64,000 nucleotides of DNA from Clostridiales bacterium (GCA_017554745.1 JAFZHS010000013.1:262713-326712); one strand, 5' to 3'. Positions 52,663 to 63,560 are shown, counted from the first letter of the stretch. Notes: a model not told the origin generated them from the sequence alone. Numbers and translations: made by a program.

Positions 52663-52762
52663 TTTACCTAAATCTCGAAAAATCGTCGTTTGGGTAAATT
52701 TTCGGGCGGATTCTTTACCCAAATCTTTACCCAAACCGTAATAAAATTCCATTTGGGCAAAC
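52663..52762. repeat. array of five TTTACCCAAAT motifs in both orientations
   Basis: Copies: forward 52663-52674 (TTTACCTAAATC), reverse 52688-52699, forward 52714-52725, forward 52726-52737 and reverse 52751-52762. TTTGGGTAAA (52689-52698) and TTTACCCAAA (52714-52723) form a perfect ten-base stem with a 15-base loop, TTTTCGGGCGGATTC. The same motif occurs singly before khpA (40615-40626) and before the binding-protein gene (34628-34638). The loop length and CGGGC content match the array at 49381-49476, though the arms differ. Confidence 0.8.
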
Positions 52763-52850
52763 GGCATGTTCAGCAACGTTTTAAGGACGTCCCCAAGACT
52801 ATAAATTTGTTATAATGTTTTCCGTAATAGCGAAAAAGGAGACTCCTATT

Positions 52851-53618
52851 TTGGTCATCACCAGCCGCGACAATCCGAATGTAAAGCGCATCGCAAAGCT
52901 TACCAGGAGATCAGAAGCCAAGTCTGAAGGCGTGATCTATCTCGAGGGCACAAGGCTTTGTGAGGAAGCTTTGGCGAGCGGTCAGAAGGCAATGGAAGTC
53001 ATTGTTACTGAAGATAAGGTCTCCTGGGCAAAGGAATTCACGCCGGATATCGAACCGCTCGTACTGAGCAAAGATGTTTTCGCAAAGATCTCACAGACCG
53101 TTAATCCGCAGGGTGTTGCCATCATTATCAAGGAGCCCGGGATAAGCGCTGATATTCCAAGCAGGGGCGATAACAAGGATATCTACGTCGTGCTGGAGAA
53201 TACGCAGGATCCGGGCAATCTCGGAACGATAATCAGGATGGCAGACGCGTTCGGTCTGACCGCCGTCATAGTAAGTCCCACAACATGCGATCCGTATAAT
53301 GACAAAGTCATCAGAGCGACCATGGGATCAGTCTGGCATATTCCGGTCGTAAGAAAGGCGATGGATGAGTGCTTTGAGTATTTCGGGAAGAATAATATCG
53401 ATACGCTTGCTATGCATCTTAAGGGAAGTGAATTGGGAAGCGGAGACCTGAGGCTGCCGTGTGCATATTTTATCGGCAACGAGGGTGACGGCCTCACTGA
53501 TGAGACATCACAAAGATGTACGAAGCTTGTTAAGATCCCGATGAAGGGGCAGGCGGAATCGCTCAATGCCGCGGTGGCTGCTTCAGTAATAGGATACGAG
53601 CTCTCAAAGCTTATCTGA
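52851..53618 (+). CDS. TrmH/SpoU-family RNA 2'-O-methyltransferase
   Basis: A SPOUT methyltransferase. The N-terminal substrate-binding domain (MVITSRDNPNVKRIAKLTRR, typical of the rRNA/tRNA TrmH group including YsgA) is followed by the knot with LENTQDPGNLGTIIRMADAFG, FIGNEGDGLTDE and KIPMKGQAESLNAAVAAS. The start is TTG at 52851, with AAGGAG nine bases upstream; the ATG at 52815 has no binding site. The RNA target is not known. Confidence 0.9.
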   Translation: MVITSRDNPNVKRIAKLTRRSEAKSEGVIYLEGTRLCEEALASGQKAMEVIVTEDKVSWAKEFTPDIEPLVLSKDVFAKISQTVNPQGVAIIIKEPGISADIPSRGDNKDIYVVLENTQDPGNLGTIIRMADAFGLTAVIVSPTTCDPYNDKVIRATMGSVWHIPVVRKAMDECFEYFGKNNIDTLAMHLKGSELGSGDLRLPCAYFIGNEGDGLTDETSQRCTKLVKIPMKGQAESLNAAVAASVIGYELSKLI

Positions 53619-53771
53619 GCGGTCTTTTTGAACGTAGTTAACAACTAAACGCTCATTGTCTGCATAATTATTCGTCTAAGCGTATGCAAACCCTCATAAA
53701 TGAAAAGTTTTATAATATCTGATATATTAGGCGGGAGTCTAAGTGAACATAAGGAAAGATAAGACGGGAAT

Positions 53772-55139
53772 ATGGAATCTGAACAGAATTTACAGCTGAT
53801 AAACAAGCTCGCTGAAGTAGCGAAAATTAAATCACACATCAACACCGAGTTGTACACCAAGTACAACGTTAAGCGCGGCCTCAGAAATAACGACGGCACG
53901 GGTGTTCTTGTAGGCCTTACCGAAGTCGGCGAGGTCATGAGCTACATCGTTGACGATGCGGACAGGATCCCTGTCGAAGGCAAGCTTTTCTATCAGGGCT
54001 ACGAGGTAAAAGATCTCGTAAACGGATTCTTCTCCCAGGGCAGATACGGTTATGAAGAGACCGCATTCCTGCTCCTTACCGGCGAGCTCCCGACAGAGTC
54101 TGAACTTAAGGAATTCAATCAGCTCCTTTCAAGCGTAAGACCTCTTCCGGAAGGCTTTACCGAAGACATGATCATGAAGGCACCTTCTCCGGATATTATG
54201 AATAAACTTGCAAGATCCGTTCTTGCTCTTTATTCCTATGACGACAATCCCGATTCTACGGATATCGCAAACGTAGTAAGACAGTGCACCGAGCTCATCG
54301 CAAGATTCCCCGTGCTCATCTCTTACGGCTATATGGCTAGAAGACATTACATCGAGCACAGAGATCTCTATATCCATGCGCCTGTTCCTGAGTACAATAC
54401 AGCCCAGAACATCCTGCACATGATAAGACCTGACGGCAAGTTTACTGAGCTTGAGGCAAGGATCCTTGATGTTATGCTCGTTCTTCACGCTGAGCACGGC
54501 GGCGGAAACAACTCTACATTTGTTACACACGCTGTTTCTTCAACGGGTTCTGATACATATGCTGTCATTGCTTCTGCAGTAGGTTCTTTGAAGGGACCTC
54601 AGCACGGCGGTGCTTCCAACAAGGCATATGCCATGATGAAGGATCTCAGGGAGCACGTAAGCGACTGGACTGACGAGGCCGCTATCAAGCAGTACCTTGC
54701 AGATATCATCAACAAGAAGGCTTTCGACAATTCCGGCCTTATCTATGGTATCGGCCACGCTGTCTATACGCTCTCTGACCCCAGAACCGTAGTCATCAAG
54801 AAATATGCTGAGCTCCTCGCAAAAGAGAAGGGCAATATGGATCTCTTTAATCTTTATATCCTGGTCGAAAAGCTTGCGCCTGAGGTATTCCATGAGGTAA
54901 AGAAATCCGACAAGCTCGTTTGCGCCAACGTTGACTTCTTCGCAGGACTCGTTTATTCGATGCTCGGCATCCCGACGGAGCTTTATACACCTCTGTTTGC
55001 ATGCGGAAGGATCGCAGGCTGGAGCGCTCACAGGATCGAAGAACTCGTATCAGGCGGACGCATCATGAGACCTGCGTTTAAGTGCGTAAATAAGCGCAGA
55101 CCGTACGTTCCCTCTGATAAGAGGACAGATATCATCTGA
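53772..55139 (+). CDS. gltA: citrate synthase
   Basis: The enzyme condenses acetyl-CoA with oxaloacetate. Catalytic residues are visible: His in LHAEHGGGNNSTF, His in YGIGHAVYTLSDPR, and the CoA/oxaloacetate region GPQHGGASN and FAGLVYSMLGIPTELYTPLFACGRIAGWSAH. The 455 residues and the long N-terminal part (about 50 residues ahead of RGLRNNDGTGVLVG) fit the clostridial type. A TATAAT lies at 53711-53716. No aconitase or isocitrate dehydrogenase is near, so it probably feeds glutamate synthesis in an incomplete TCA path. Confidence 0.93.
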   Translation: MESEQNLQLINKLAEVAKIKSHINTELYTKYNVKRGLRNNDGTGVLVGLTEVGEVMSYIVDDADRIPVEGKLFYQGYEVKDLVNGFFSQGRYGYEETAFLLLTGELPTESELKEFNQLLSSVRPLPEGFTEDMIMKAPSPDIMNKLARSVLALYSYDDNPDSTDIANVVRQCTELIARFPVLISYGYMARRHYIEHRDLYIHAPVPEYNTAQNILHMIRPDGKFTELEARILDVMLVLHAEHGGGNNSTFVTHAVSSTGSDTYAVIASAVGSLKGPQHGGASNKAYAMMKDLREHVSDWTDEAAIKQYLADIINKKAFDNSGLIYGIGHAVYTLSDPRTVVIKKYAELLAKEKGNMDLFNLYILVEKLAPEVFHEVKKSDKLVCANVDFFAGLVYSMLGIPTELYTPLFACGRIAGWSAHRIEELVSGGRIMRPAFKCVNKRRPYVPSDKRTDII

Positions 55140-55188
55140 TATTCGAATATTGGCCGCAAATCAGGCGGTGCATTCGTGTCCGTTATAC

Positions 55189-55220
55189 TTGCACAGGCTC
55201 AAATCCTGTGGTAATATACT
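55189..55220 (+). promoter_or_regulatory. weak promoter candidate for tRNA-Glu
   Basis: TTGCAC (55189-55194) with TAATAT at 55212-55217 (17-base spacer) or TATACT at 55215-55220. It ends 15 bases before the tRNA. No better candidate was seen. Confidence 0.35.
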
Positions 55221-55235
55221 CGGGCACAGCAACAA

Positions 55236-55310
55236 GGCCCCATGGTCAAGTGGTTAAGACGGCGCCCTCTCACGGCGCAATCAGCGGTTCGAATCCGCTT
55301 GGGGTCACCA
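55236..55310 (+). tRNA. tRNA-Glu (anticodon CTC)
   Basis: Acceptor GGCCCCA pairs with TGGGGTC (one G-U), the anticodon stem GCGCC/GGCGC encloses CTCTCAC (anticodon CTC, reading GAG), the T-arm has GCGG-TTCGAAT-CCGC, and CCA is encoded. Confidence 0.94.
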
Positions 55311-55323
55311 AATACGAAGGAAG

Positions 55324-55353
55324 GACGAACACTTGAACAGTGTCCGTCTTTTT
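55324..55353 (+). terminator. terminator after tRNA-Glu
   Basis: GACG-A-ACACT (55324-55333) pairs with AGTGT-C-CGTC (55339-55348) with one internal mismatch, followed by five T. Confidence 0.75.
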
Positions 55354-55375
55354 ACTTAATGTAGGGTTTTGGGTT

Positions 55376-58300
55376 ATGGATGAGAATAAGTACATCAAGA
55401 TAAGAGGCGCCAGAGAGCATAACCTCAAGAATATCGACATAGACATTCCGAGAAGGAAGATGGTCGTTCTTACCGGCCTGTCCGGATCCGGAAAGTCTTC
55501 TTTGGCATTCGATACGATCTACGCAGAAGGCCAGAGAAGATATGTCGAGTCTCTCTCATCCTATGCGCGCATGTTCTTAGGCCAGCTCGATAAGCCTGAT
55601 TTGGACAGCATCGAAGGCTTGTCGCCTGCGATCTCTATCGATCAGAAGTCTACTGTGAGCAATCCCAGATCTACTGTAGGTACCGTTACCGAGATCTATG
55701 ACTACTTCAGACTGCTCTATGCCAGAGTAGGTGAGCCTTTCTGCCCCAGCTGCGGTAAGAAGATAGCTTCCATGGGCATCGACCAGATCATAGACAAGAT
55801 AAAGGCATATCCCGAAGGCACAAGAGCCATCGTCTACGCTCCTGTCGTAAGAGGTAAGAAGGGTGAGTTCAGCAAGCTTTTCGAGGGCTTCAGGAAGACA
55901 GGTTATGCGCGTGTCAGAGTAGACGGCATAACATACGAACTCGATGAAGAGATCGAGCTCAACAAGAACAACAAGCACGAGATCGAAGTGGTTGTCGACA
56001 GATTGGTCATCAAGGAAGCCAATACGACAAGACTTTACGATTCATGTGAGACGGCTTTGAAGCTTGCAGACGGCCTGCTCCGCGTAGAGCTCCAGACAGC
56101 TACTACTGACAGCAACGGTGAGAAGGTATATGAATCCGAAGAGGAGTTCTTCTCACAGCACCTGGCATGCCCAGACTGCGGTATTTCTTTCGGCGAGATC
56201 AACACGAGGAGCTTCTCGTTTAACAGCCCCGAGGGTGCCTGCCCTCACTGCGCGGGCTTAGGCACGCTTACCAGCGTTGATCCGGAACTCTGCATAACAA
56301 ATCCCAAGCTTTCGCTCAATGAAGGCGCGGTAAGGACTGCAGGATGGAATTTCGATGATCCCAAAAGCTGGGGAAGATGCTTTATCGAAGCGCTCTCGAA
56401 GAGATATAAGTTCTCTCTTGATACGCCTTACTATAAACTCCCGGATGATATCAAGAATCTCATCCTTTACGGCAATGACGGTGAGAAGCTCAAGATCGAT
56501 ACAAGGAACTCCATCTATGCGAGAAGCGAAGACTATTACTCAGCGTGGGAAGGCGTAGTGCCCAGCGTTATGAGACGCTGGAGAGAGTCATACAGCGAAG
56601 AGGCAAAGCAGTCTTACGAGAGATACTTCAGCGTTGATATCTGCCCTGAATGCGGAGGCGCAAGGCTTAACAAGAACAGCCTGTCCGTCAAGCTCGGAGG
56701 TCTCAATATAAGCGAGCTGACAGACATGTCCGTTAAGAACATGAGAGATTTCTTTGCAGGCCTCAAGCTTACCGGCAAGAATGCGGAGATCGCAGCTCCT
56801 ATCTTAAGAGAAGTTAAGTCCAGGATCGAGTTCTTATACGATGTCGGTCTGGACTATATGACGTTGTCCAGATCTTCATCCACGCTCTCGGGCGGTGAGG
56901 CCCAGAGAATAAGACTTGCGACACAGATCGGAGCAGGCCTCCAGGGCGTGCTGTACGTTCTCGACGAGCCTTCGATAGGTCTTCACCAGAGAGATAACGA
57001 CAAGCTCATTAAGACGCTGTTTAAGCTGAGGGATCTCGGCAATTCGATCATCGTCGTAGAGCACGATGAGGACACGATGAGAGCCGCCGACCACATCATC
57101 GATATCGGTCCGGGCGCAGGCTCGTTCGGAGGTCAGGTAGTCGCACAGGGCACTATCGATGACATCATCAAAGAGCCTGAATCAGTTACTGGACAGTATC
57201 TGTCGGGCAAGAAATTCATCCCTGTTCCGATGAACAGAAGGAAGATCGACGATAAGAAGCTGCTTAAGATTAAAGGAGCATATATTAATAACCTTAAGCA
57301 TATCGACGTTGATATCCCGATCGGTCTGTTTACTGTTGTTACCGGTGTATCCGGCTCAGGCAAGTCATCGCTTATCAATTCGACTCTTGTGCCTTATCTT
57401 AACCATGAGCTCAACGGCTCGAGGAAGACCAGGGTAAAGTGCGACAGGATAACGGGATATTCCAATCTCGACAAGATCATCTGCATTGACCAGAGCCCCA
57501 TAGGAAGGACTCCGAGGAGTAATCCGGCAACATACATAGGACTTTTCGATCTTATAAGAAAGCTCTATGCCGAGACACCTGACGCGAAGCAGAGAGGCTA
57601 TAAGGCAGGCAGATTCTCCTTTAATACAAAGGGCGGAAGATGCGAAGCCTGTGCGGGCGACGGCGTAAACAAGATAGAGATGCATTTCCTCCCGGATATC
57701 TATGTTACCTGCGACGTATGTAAGGGTAAGAGATATAACAGGGAGACGCTCGAAGTCAGATATAACGGCAAGAACATCTCCGATGTCCTCGACATGAGTG
57801 TCGATGAGGCTTGCGAGTTCTTTAAGAACCACCCGACGATCTACAAGAAGGTCAGGACCCTGCAGGATGTCGGTCTGGGCTATATCAAGCTTGGCCAGCC
57901 CTCCACAACGCTCTCGGGCGGTGAGGCGCAGAGGATCAAACTTGCCTCGGAATTGTCGAGAAGATCGACCGGAAAAACGTTATATGTATTAGATGAACCG
58001 ACCACCGGACTGCACGTCGCGGACGTTCACAAATTGGTTGACATTTTAGAACGCCTAACCGAAAATAAGAACACTGTGGTCGTAATAGAGCACAATCTTG
58101 ATGTCATAAAGACAGCAGATCATATAATAGATCTCGGTCCCGAGAGCGGTGACGGCGGCGGTGAAGTAATCGCCTGCGGCACGCCTGAAGAGATTGCCAA
58201 ATGCAAGAAGTCTTATACGGGACAGTTCTTGAAGCCTATCCTGGAGAGGGCCAAAAAGAACGGACAGTACAAGGATATATCTGCGTTTATTGACACTGCA

Positions 58301-58390
58301 AGGCTCGAGGAAGAACAGTACGACATCCTTACCGGACCGAAGGTAAGACGCAGGATAAGGGAAGAGAACGATAGTAACGGAGAAGATTAA
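55376..58390 (+). CDS. uvrA: UvrABC excinuclease subunit A
   Basis: UvrA recognises bulky DNA damage and loads UvrB. Both ABC ATPase halves are present: GLSGSGKSS with [12 protein letters not shown], and GVSGSGKSS with [12 protein letters not shown], each with DEP Walker B motifs. Zinc modules CPDCG...CPHCAG and CEACAG...CDVCKG are intact. The 1004 residues exceed the usual 940-950, mostly by a C-terminal charged tail. The ATG at 55376 is chosen; an earlier ATG at 55340 is within the tRNA terminator. It overlaps clpE by one base (TAATG). Confidence 0.96.
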   Translation: MDENKYIKIRGAREHNLKNIDIDIPRRKMVVLTGLSGSGKSSLAFDTIYAEGQRRYVESLSSYARMFLGQLDKPDLDSIEGLSPAISIDQKSTVSNPRSTVGTVTEIYDYFRLLYARVGEPFCPSCGKKIASMGIDQIIDKIKAYPEGTRAIVYAPVVRGKKGEFSKLFEGFRKTGYARVRVDGITYELDEEIELNKNNKHEIEVVVDRLVIKEANTTRLYDSCETALKLADGLLRVELQTATTDSNGEKVYESEEEFFSQHLACPDCGISFGEINTRSFSFNSPEGACPHCAGLGTLTSVDPELCITNPKLSLNEGAVRTAGWNFDDPKSWGRCFIEALSKRYKFSLDTPYYKLPDDIKNLILYGNDGEKLKIDTRNSIYARSEDYYSAWEGVVPSVMRRWRESYSEEAKQSYERYFSVDICPECGGARLNKNSLSVKLGGLNISELTDMSVKNMRDFFAGLKLTGKNAEIAAPILREVKSRIEFLYDVGLDYMTLSRSSSTLSGGEAQRIRLATQIGAGLQGVLYVLDEPSIGLHQRDNDKLIKTLFKLRDLGNSIIVVEHDEDTMRAADHIIDIGPGAGSFGGQVVAQGTIDDIIKEPESVTGQYLSGKKFIPVPMNRRKIDDKKLLKIKGAYINNLKHIDVDIPIGLFTVVTGVSGSGKSSLINSTLVPYLNHELNGSRKTRVKCDRITGYSNLDKIICIDQSPIGRTPRSNPATYIGLFDLIRKLYAETPDAKQRGYKAGRFSFNTKGGRCEACAGDGVNKIEMHFLPDIYVTCDVCKGKRYNRETLEVRYNGKNISDVLDMSVDEACEFFKNHPTIYKKVRTLQDVGLGYIKLGQPSTTLSGGEAQRIKLASELSRRSTGKTLYVLDEPTTGLHVADVHKLVDILERLTENKNTVVVIEHNLDVIKTADHIIDLGPESGDGGGEVIACGTPEEIAKCKKSYTGQFLKPILERAKKNGQYKDISAFIDTARLEEEQYDILTGPKVRRRIREENDSNGED

Positions 58391-60825
58391 TGGCACTTTG
58401 TAGTATTTGCAAGAAAAGACATGCAATTGTCTTTACGAGCCGTTATGAGAACGGCAGCAGGATCGATGAAGGATTCTGCCTTAAGTGCGCCTACGAATCA
58501 GGCATATCGGGAGTTACCGATATGTTCAAGGCGACCGGCATTAATGCCGACAACATCGATGAGATGAGCGACAGACTGGAAGAACTGGTTTCGCAGAACG
58601 GTATCTCAGCTGATCCGGCCGAGTTTTTAAGGAATCTCGCCGGCGGTGATGCACTTCCTTTCGAAGACGATGACGAGACTTATGAATTCGATGAAGATTC
58701 AACACCTGTAGGCATTACAGATCCCGAGACCAAGGATGAGAAGAGCGATGAAGCAGAAAAGGGTCCTTCAAGGCCTAATATCTTTGATTCTATCTTCGGC
58801 AGAAGACCCGGCAGCCAGTCAGAGGACGAATCCTCAGGTGACAAGAACAGCAGGGATCCCAGAAAGGCCAGAGGCAAGACACGCCTTAAGTACCTTAACG
58901 AATTCGGTACTAACCTTACGGAGCGTGCCGCAGAAGGCAAGATCGACCGCATAATCGGCCGTGATAAAGAGATCGACAGATGTATCCAGATCCTTAACAG
59001 ACGTTCGAAGAACAATCCTGTTCTTATCGGTGCGCCCGGTGTAGGTAAGACTGCCGTAGCGCAGGGCCTCGCCGTAAAGATCGTTGAAGGCTCTGTTCCT
59101 GAGAAGCTCCTTAACATGCAGGTATGGCAGTTAGACCTTCCTGCCATGGTCGCGGGCACTCAGTTCAGAGGACAGTTTGAGAGCCGTATCAAGGGCGTTA
59201 TCAACGAAGCTATCAAGGCAGAGAACATCATCCTTGTAATCGATGAGCTTCACACCATTATCGGTGCAGGCGATGCTGAGGGCTCCACAAACGCTGCCAA
59301 TATCTTAAAGCCCGCACTCGCAAGAGGAGAGCTCCGTATACTTGGCTCTACTACTACGGCTGAGTATAAGCGCATAGAGAAGGATTCAGCTCTTGAGAGA
59401 CGTTTCCAGAAGGTCATGCTTGACGAGCCTTCAGTAGAGATGTCCATCGAGATCCTTAAGGGCATTAAGGACTACTATGAGAAGCACCACAACGTCACGT
59501 ATTCTGATGAGGTAATCGAATTCGCGGTCAAGGCTTCCAAGAGATATATCACCGACAGATATCTTCCGGATAAGGCTATCGACCTTATCGATGAGGCAGG
59601 TTCTGCCGCAAACCTTAAGAATGTAAGGCTCGTTAAGCTTGCAAACACAAAGAAGGCGCTTGAGAAGGCTAAGATCGAACACCAGCAGATGATCGATTCC
59701 ATGGAGAATTCTTCTCCTGAAGAACGTGAGGCTGATTATGAGAAGGTAGCCGAGCTTAAGGCTTCAGTTGATAAGCTCCAGAATGAAGTAATTGCTCTTG
59801 AGGATGATATTATTCCTGATCCTATTCAGATCGAAGATATCGCGAGAGTCGTTGAGATGTGGACAGGTATTCCTCTGAAGTCCATTTCTGAGACTGAGAC
59901 ACAGAAGCTTGCAAACCTCGAGAAGAAGCTTCACGAGCGTGTCATCGGCCAGGAAGAAGCCGTTCACGCAGTCGCGAGCGCAGTAAGACGTAACAGAGCC
60001 GGCTTTACCAAGAAGCACAAGCCGACATCTTTTATATTCGTAGGACCTACGGGCGTAGGTAAGACAGAGCTCGTTAAGGCTTTGGCTGAGGCTATGTTCG
60101 ATACGGAGGACGCATTGATCAGAGTCGACATGTCTGAGTACATGGAAGCACATTCTGTCTCCAAGCTCATCGGTTCTCCTCCGGGATATGTCGGATTCGA
60201 CGATGCCGGACAGCTTACCGAGCAGGTCAGAAGAAAGCCTTATTCGGTAATTCTTTTCGACGAGATCGAGAAGGCGCACCATGACGTGTTCAATCTCTTA
60301 CTGCAGATGCTTGATGACGGTGTCCTCACAGACAGCCACGGCCTGCATGTTAACTTCGAGAACTGCATCATCATCATGACGTCTAACGCAGGAAGCTCTG
60401 CAAAGGCTGCAACGATCGGTTTCTCCAATGACACTCATGAAGCTATGGAACAGCACGTGCAGAGCGCTCTCAAAGAGACGTTCCGTCCCGAGTTCCTTAA
60501 CCGTGTCGATGAGACGATTATCTTCAAGTCTCTGACAAGGGAAGAGGTCCGCAAGATCGTAAACATCATGATCAAGGACGTATTCTCATCGCTTGACGAT
60601 AAGCATATCAAGGGCTCCATGACCAAGGCTGCAGGCGACAGGCTCGCTGAGCTCGGTTACGACGAGAAGTACGGCGCGAGACCTTTGCGCAAGGCTATCA
60701 GGGCCAATATCGAAGATCCGCTCTCCGATATGTTCCTTACCGGTGCGCTTAAGGATGTGGCAAGCCTCAAGATCGATTTCAGAAGAGGCAAGTTCTGCTT
60801 CGATACGATCAAGAAGAGCGAGTAA
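58390..60825 (+). CDS. clpE: ClpE-type AAA+ unfoldase with N-terminal zinc finger
   Basis: A class I Clp ATPase that unfolds proteins for ClpP. The N terminus has a four-cysteine zinc finger (C4, C7, C30, C33), typical of ClpE, then an acidic disordered stretch (about residues 90-165). AAA domain 1 has GAPGVGKT and VIDELHT; a middle coiled coil follows (about 420-470); AAA domain 2 has GPTGVGKTE and [13 protein letters not shown]. The ClpC-type N-terminal double repeat is missing. It starts in TAATG at the end of uvrA. No CtsR gene is seen nearby. Confidence 0.9.
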   Translation: MALCSICKKRHAIVFTSRYENGSRIDEGFCLKCAYESGISGVTDMFKATGINADNIDEMSDRLEELVSQNGISADPAEFLRNLAGGDALPFEDDDETYEFDEDSTPVGITDPETKDEKSDEAEKGPSRPNIFDSIFGRRPGSQSEDESSGDKNSRDPRKARGKTRLKYLNEFGTNLTERAAEGKIDRIIGRDKEIDRCIQILNRRSKNNPVLIGAPGVGKTAVAQGLAVKIVEGSVPEKLLNMQVWQLDLPAMVAGTQFRGQFESRIKGVINEAIKAENIILVIDELHTIIGAGDAEGSTNAANILKPALARGELRILGSTTTAEYKRIEKDSALERRFQKVMLDEPSVEMSIEILKGIKDYYEKHHNVTYSDEVIEFAVKASKRYITDRYLPDKAIDLIDEAGSAANLKNVRLVKLANTKKALEKAKIEHQQMIDSMENSSPEEREADYEKVAELKASVDKLQNEVIALEDDIIPDPIQIEDIARVVEMWTGIPLKSISETETQKLANLEKKLHERVIGQEEAVHAVASAVRRNRAGFTKKHKPTSFIFVGPTGVGKTELVKALAEAMFDTEDALIRVDMSEYMEAHSVSKLIGSPPGYVGFDDAGQLTEQVRRKPYSVILFDEIEKAHHDVFNLLLQMLDDGVLTDSHGLHVNFENCIIIMTSNAGSSAKAATIGFSNDTHEAMEQHVQSALKETFRPEFLNRVDETIIFKSLTREEVRKIVNIMIKDVFSSLDDKHIKGSMTKAAGDRLAELGYDEKYGARPLRKAIRANIEDPLSDMFLTGALKDVASLKIDFRRGKFCFDTIKKSE

Positions 60826-60865
60826 GATAAGAGCATTCTTTTCGCGCTATTTCAAAACAAATAAT

Positions 60866-60894
60866 AGAGGCTGCCTCATATGAGACAGCCTCTT
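60866..60894. terminator. bidirectional terminator between clpE and the Ala/Pro-rich membrane protein gene
   Basis: AGAGGCTG (60866-60873) and CAGCCTCT (60886-60893) form a stem extended by CTCA/TGAG after one mismatch, loop TA. The T run is poor on the plus strand but the minus side (ATTATTTGTTTT) is T-rich. Confidence 0.75.
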
Positions 60895-60915
60895 GTTGTT
60901 GGTCTGTGATAACGA

Positions 60916-63390
60916 TTACTTGTACCAATCGAAGTATGCGTAGTTGTAACCGTAAGATGTTACGCTGGCATCGGTCTTTACATAGACTGTGAAGGTATAA
61001 GTCTCACCGGCACCTACAGCGATCTCGTTAGGAACACCGCGGAATGATTTGCCTTCGCCTGAGAATGTCATAGCGTCTGAAGTAACTTCCGTAATATTGG
61101 CATTGCAATAGAATCTGATATCAAGTCCCTTGAGTGACTTAGGAAGGTTAGCGGTATAGTTACTCTTATTCTTCAATTCGATATCAAACTTGAATCCGTC
61201 TGATGTAGGCGCAAACCTTGTAAGATTCATATTGAAGTCATTGATGCTCGAACCTGCAGCAGTCTCATTGCCGGAAGAAACAGCAGGCTTCTTGGAAGTC
61301 GTAGTTGTTGCTTCTGTCGTGGTTGTAGTAGCTTCAGTCGTTGTAGTTGTAGCTTCCGTAGTCGTAGGCGTAGTCTCGGTCTCTGTAGTAGCTGTTGTCT
61401 CAGACTCGGTAGTTGTCGGGGTGGTCTCAGTCTCTGTCTCAGTTTCCGTCTCGGTCTCTGTTTCTGTCTCTGTTTCCGTCTCAGTATGCTTTTCCTTGGT
61501 CTGTGTTGCGATAGTCTCTACCTGCTTCTTTCCGAAGATAGCCTTAAGACCGGATGTGTTATCAAGTGCCCAGAGGACAACGATAGCAAGGAAGATGATT
61601 CCGAGGAATGTGATAAGACCGATAAGTCCGGGATCCTTGACCCCCTTTGTCTCCTTCTTACGCTTCTTGGGCTTCTTAACAGGAGTTACAGGGGAGATGG
61701 CCTTATCGTGGTGTGAGCTCTGAGCGCTGGCAACGCCGCGTGTAGCAGCTGTGGGCTGCTTGCCCTTGGGCTCAAACGGTGAATAAGCATCTCTCTGTAC
61801 AGCGGGTCTGGTATTAGTCGTACCGGGTCTTGCTGTTGTAGCAGGTGCAGGAGCAGGAGCTGCCTTAGCGGGAGCTGCTGCGCTTGCAGGAGCAGCTGCG
61901 GCAGCGGGCCTCTGGGGCTTTTCAGTCTCTGCGGGAGCGTGTACCTTTTCAACTTCCTTAGCTGCAGGCTTAGCGGCTGCTGCCTTTGCGAGTTCTGCAG
62001 GTGTAACCTGAGTAGCTGTTTTAGCAGGAGCAGCGGGAGCAGCGGGAGCAGCAGGTGCAGCAGGAGCAGCGGCCTTTGCCGGTGCTGCCGGAGCAGGCTT
62101 TGCAGGTTCAGCAGGCTTTACGGGAGCAGCGGGAGCAGCAGGTGCAGCTGCTTTTACCGGAATGACATTTGAAGCAGGATTAACTGCCGGAGCGGGTGCT
62201 GCAGGCTTAACGGGTGCTGCAGGAGCAGCAGGAGCAGCGGCCTTAACAGGTGCTGCGGGAGCAGCGGGTGCCGCAGGCTTAACAGTTGCAGATGTTGCAA
62301 AAGGTGTTGTGGGCTTTGCGGGTGCAGCAGGAGCAACAGGTGCAGCGGGTTTAGTACTGGTTGCGGCAACAGTAGCGCCGGCAATTGTAGTTGCTGTAGC
62401 AGCGGCTGCAACAGGAGCGGCCTTTGAAGGTTCTGTCTTAGCAGGCTCTGCGGGCTTAACGGGAGCAGCGGGTGCTGCAGGAGCGGCAGCCTTTACAGGT
62501 TCTGCGGGCTTAATGGGAGCAGCAGGTGCAGAGGGAGCAGGTGCTGCCTTTGCGCTTTCTGTCTTGTCGGTTTCCTGATCGGCCTTATTGAAGATATCTC
62601 CCTTAGTTGCAGAAGGATACGGTCTGTATCCGACAACATTCTGCTGTGCCTGAGGCTGTGCTGCAGGTGATACGGGCTTCTGTTTTGGTGTGGTACCCTT
62701 GATGTTTACTGCGGCACCGTCGTGATTCATTTCGTTGAATGAAGGAGCAGGAGCTTTGAAAGGAGAAGGAGCAGCTTTTTCTGCAGGCTTCTCGGCTCTG
62801 GGAATATCAACTTCGTCCGGTGCGGGAATGATGGGCTTTGCCGCATTCATGAACGGGCTTGTATTCTTATCGTGTTCGGAAGTTGCAAAATCGAGACCGT
62901 CGCCTGATTTGAAGAACTTGTCATTCGCAGGCTTAGCGGTGTTAGACGAATCGATCTCGTTGAACTTGGGAAGAGATTCCTTGGAAGGTGCAGGAGCAGC
63001 AGGTGCAGCTGCAGGCTTATCGAAAGTACCGCCGTCTTTAGGGAAAGCGGGAACAGCAGGTGCAGCAGGCTTTGCCTCAACGGGCTTAGGCTCGGGTGCC
63101 GGTGTAGGCGGAGTAACCGTTGTATCTGTCTCGGGTGCCTTAAAAGGTTTAAATGCGGAGATTGATGCATCAAATTCGAAATCGTCGAACTCGTCTTTAA
63201 AACCGTCGTTAAAAGAATTAGCGGCATTCTTATCGAGATTATCCTTACTCTCCTTGAGTTTATCAGCTACGGATTCCGTCTTGTCACCGGGCTTGAACTG
63301 TACTAAGAATGAGGAATCGACAAAATCGTCCTTTTTGTCAGGATTATTGAAACCGTTAAGGTTATCAAACTTATCAGGATCGTTAGGCAT
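60916..63390 (-). CDS. large Ala/Pro-rich single-pass membrane protein with Thr-Glu stalk
   Basis: 824 residues in four parts: an acidic N terminus (about 1-90), a long Ala/Pro/Lys-rich stretch (about 90-560, many APAAPAAPVKPA units), a basic KKPKKRKKE patch next to a membrane helix (about 587-608), and an outside part with a stalk of TE dipeptides and TTTEA repeats (about 632-690) ahead of a C-terminal beta-rich domain of about 115 residues. The last domain recalls bacterial DUF-type or carbohydrate-binding folds but I cannot name it. No signal peptide; AAGGAGA precedes the ATG. Function unknown. Confidence 0.7.
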   Translation of the reverse strand: MPNDPDKFDNLNGFNNPDKKDDFVDSSFLVQFKPGDKTESVADKLKESKDNLDKNAANSFNDGFKDEFDDFEFDASISAFKPFKAPETDTTVTPPTPAPEPKPVEAKPAAPAVPAFPKDGGTFDKPAAAPAAPAPSKESLPKFNEIDSSNTAKPANDKFFKSGDGLDFATSEHDKNTSPFMNAAKPIIPAPDEVDIPRAEKPAEKAAPSPFKAPAPSFNEMNHDGAAVNIKGTTPKQKPVSPAAQPQAQQNVVGYRPYPSATKGDIFNKADQETDKTESAKAAPAPSAPAAPIKPAEPVKAAAPAAPAAPVKPAEPAKTEPSKAAPVAAAATATTIAGATVAATSTKPAAPVAPAAPAKPTTPFATSATVKPAAPAAPAAPVKAAAPAAPAAPVKPAAPAPAVNPASNVIPVKAAAPAAPAAPVKPAEPAKPAPAAPAKAAAPAAPAAPAAPAAPAKTATQVTPAELAKAAAAKPAAKEVEKVHAPAETEKPQRPAAAAAPASAAAPAKAAPAPAPATTARPGTTNTRPAVQRDAYSPFEPKGKQPTAATRGVASAQSSHHDKAISPVTPVKKPKKRKKETKGVKDPGLIGLITFLGIIFLAIVVLWALDNTSGLKAIFGKKQVETIATQTKEKHTETETETETETETETETETETTPTTTESETTATTETETTPTTTEATTTTTEATTTTTEATTTTSKKPAVSSGNETAAGSSINDFNMNLTRFAPTSDGFKFDIELKNKSNYTANLPKSLKGLDIRFYCNANITEVTSDAMTFSGEGKSFRGVPNEIAVGAGETYTFTVYVKTDASVTSYGYNYAYFDWYK
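61425..61495 (-). repeat. hexanucleotide repeat coding for (Thr-Glu)n
   Basis: About eleven six-base units (ACNGAR on the coding strand) encode alternating Thr and Glu in the extracellular stalk. Because each unit is six bases, gain or loss would change stalk length without a frameshift. Confidence 0.75.
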
Positions 63391-63425
63391 TTGTCTAATC
63401 TCCTTTTTAAAATATTAATAACTCA

Positions 63426-63453
63426 ATTTTAACGAATATGAGTTTTCAATCAA
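63426..63453 (-). promoter_or_regulatory. promoter of the Ala/Pro-rich membrane protein gene
   Basis: Minus strand TTGATT (63453-63448), a 16-base spacer and TAAAAT (63431-63426), 36 bases before the ATG. An inverted repeat AACTCA (63420-63425) and TGAGTT (63439-63444) brackets the -10 element. Confidence 0.5.
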
Positions 63454-63509
63454 GACGTTTATGTTACGGTTTCGGGTCTTTTCATGGTACTTAAAGCCGA
63501 GGTTTTTCC

Positions 63510-63538
63510 TTGACTTTGCGCTTTCATGATGATATTAT
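63510..63538 (+). promoter_or_regulatory. promoter of the tRNA-Leu/tRNA-fMet unit
   Basis: TTGACT (63510-63515), a 17-base spacer and TATTAT (63533-63538), ending 22 bases before tRNA-Leu. Confidence 0.75.
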
Positions 63539-63560
63539 CTTGTTCGCACTTAACGGATAG

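Noticed and set aside
61190..63418. Plus-strand Val- and Gly/Ala-rich frames
   Set aside because: They are antisense to the repeats of the Ala/Pro-rich membrane protein, which has a promoter, binding site and membrane helix.
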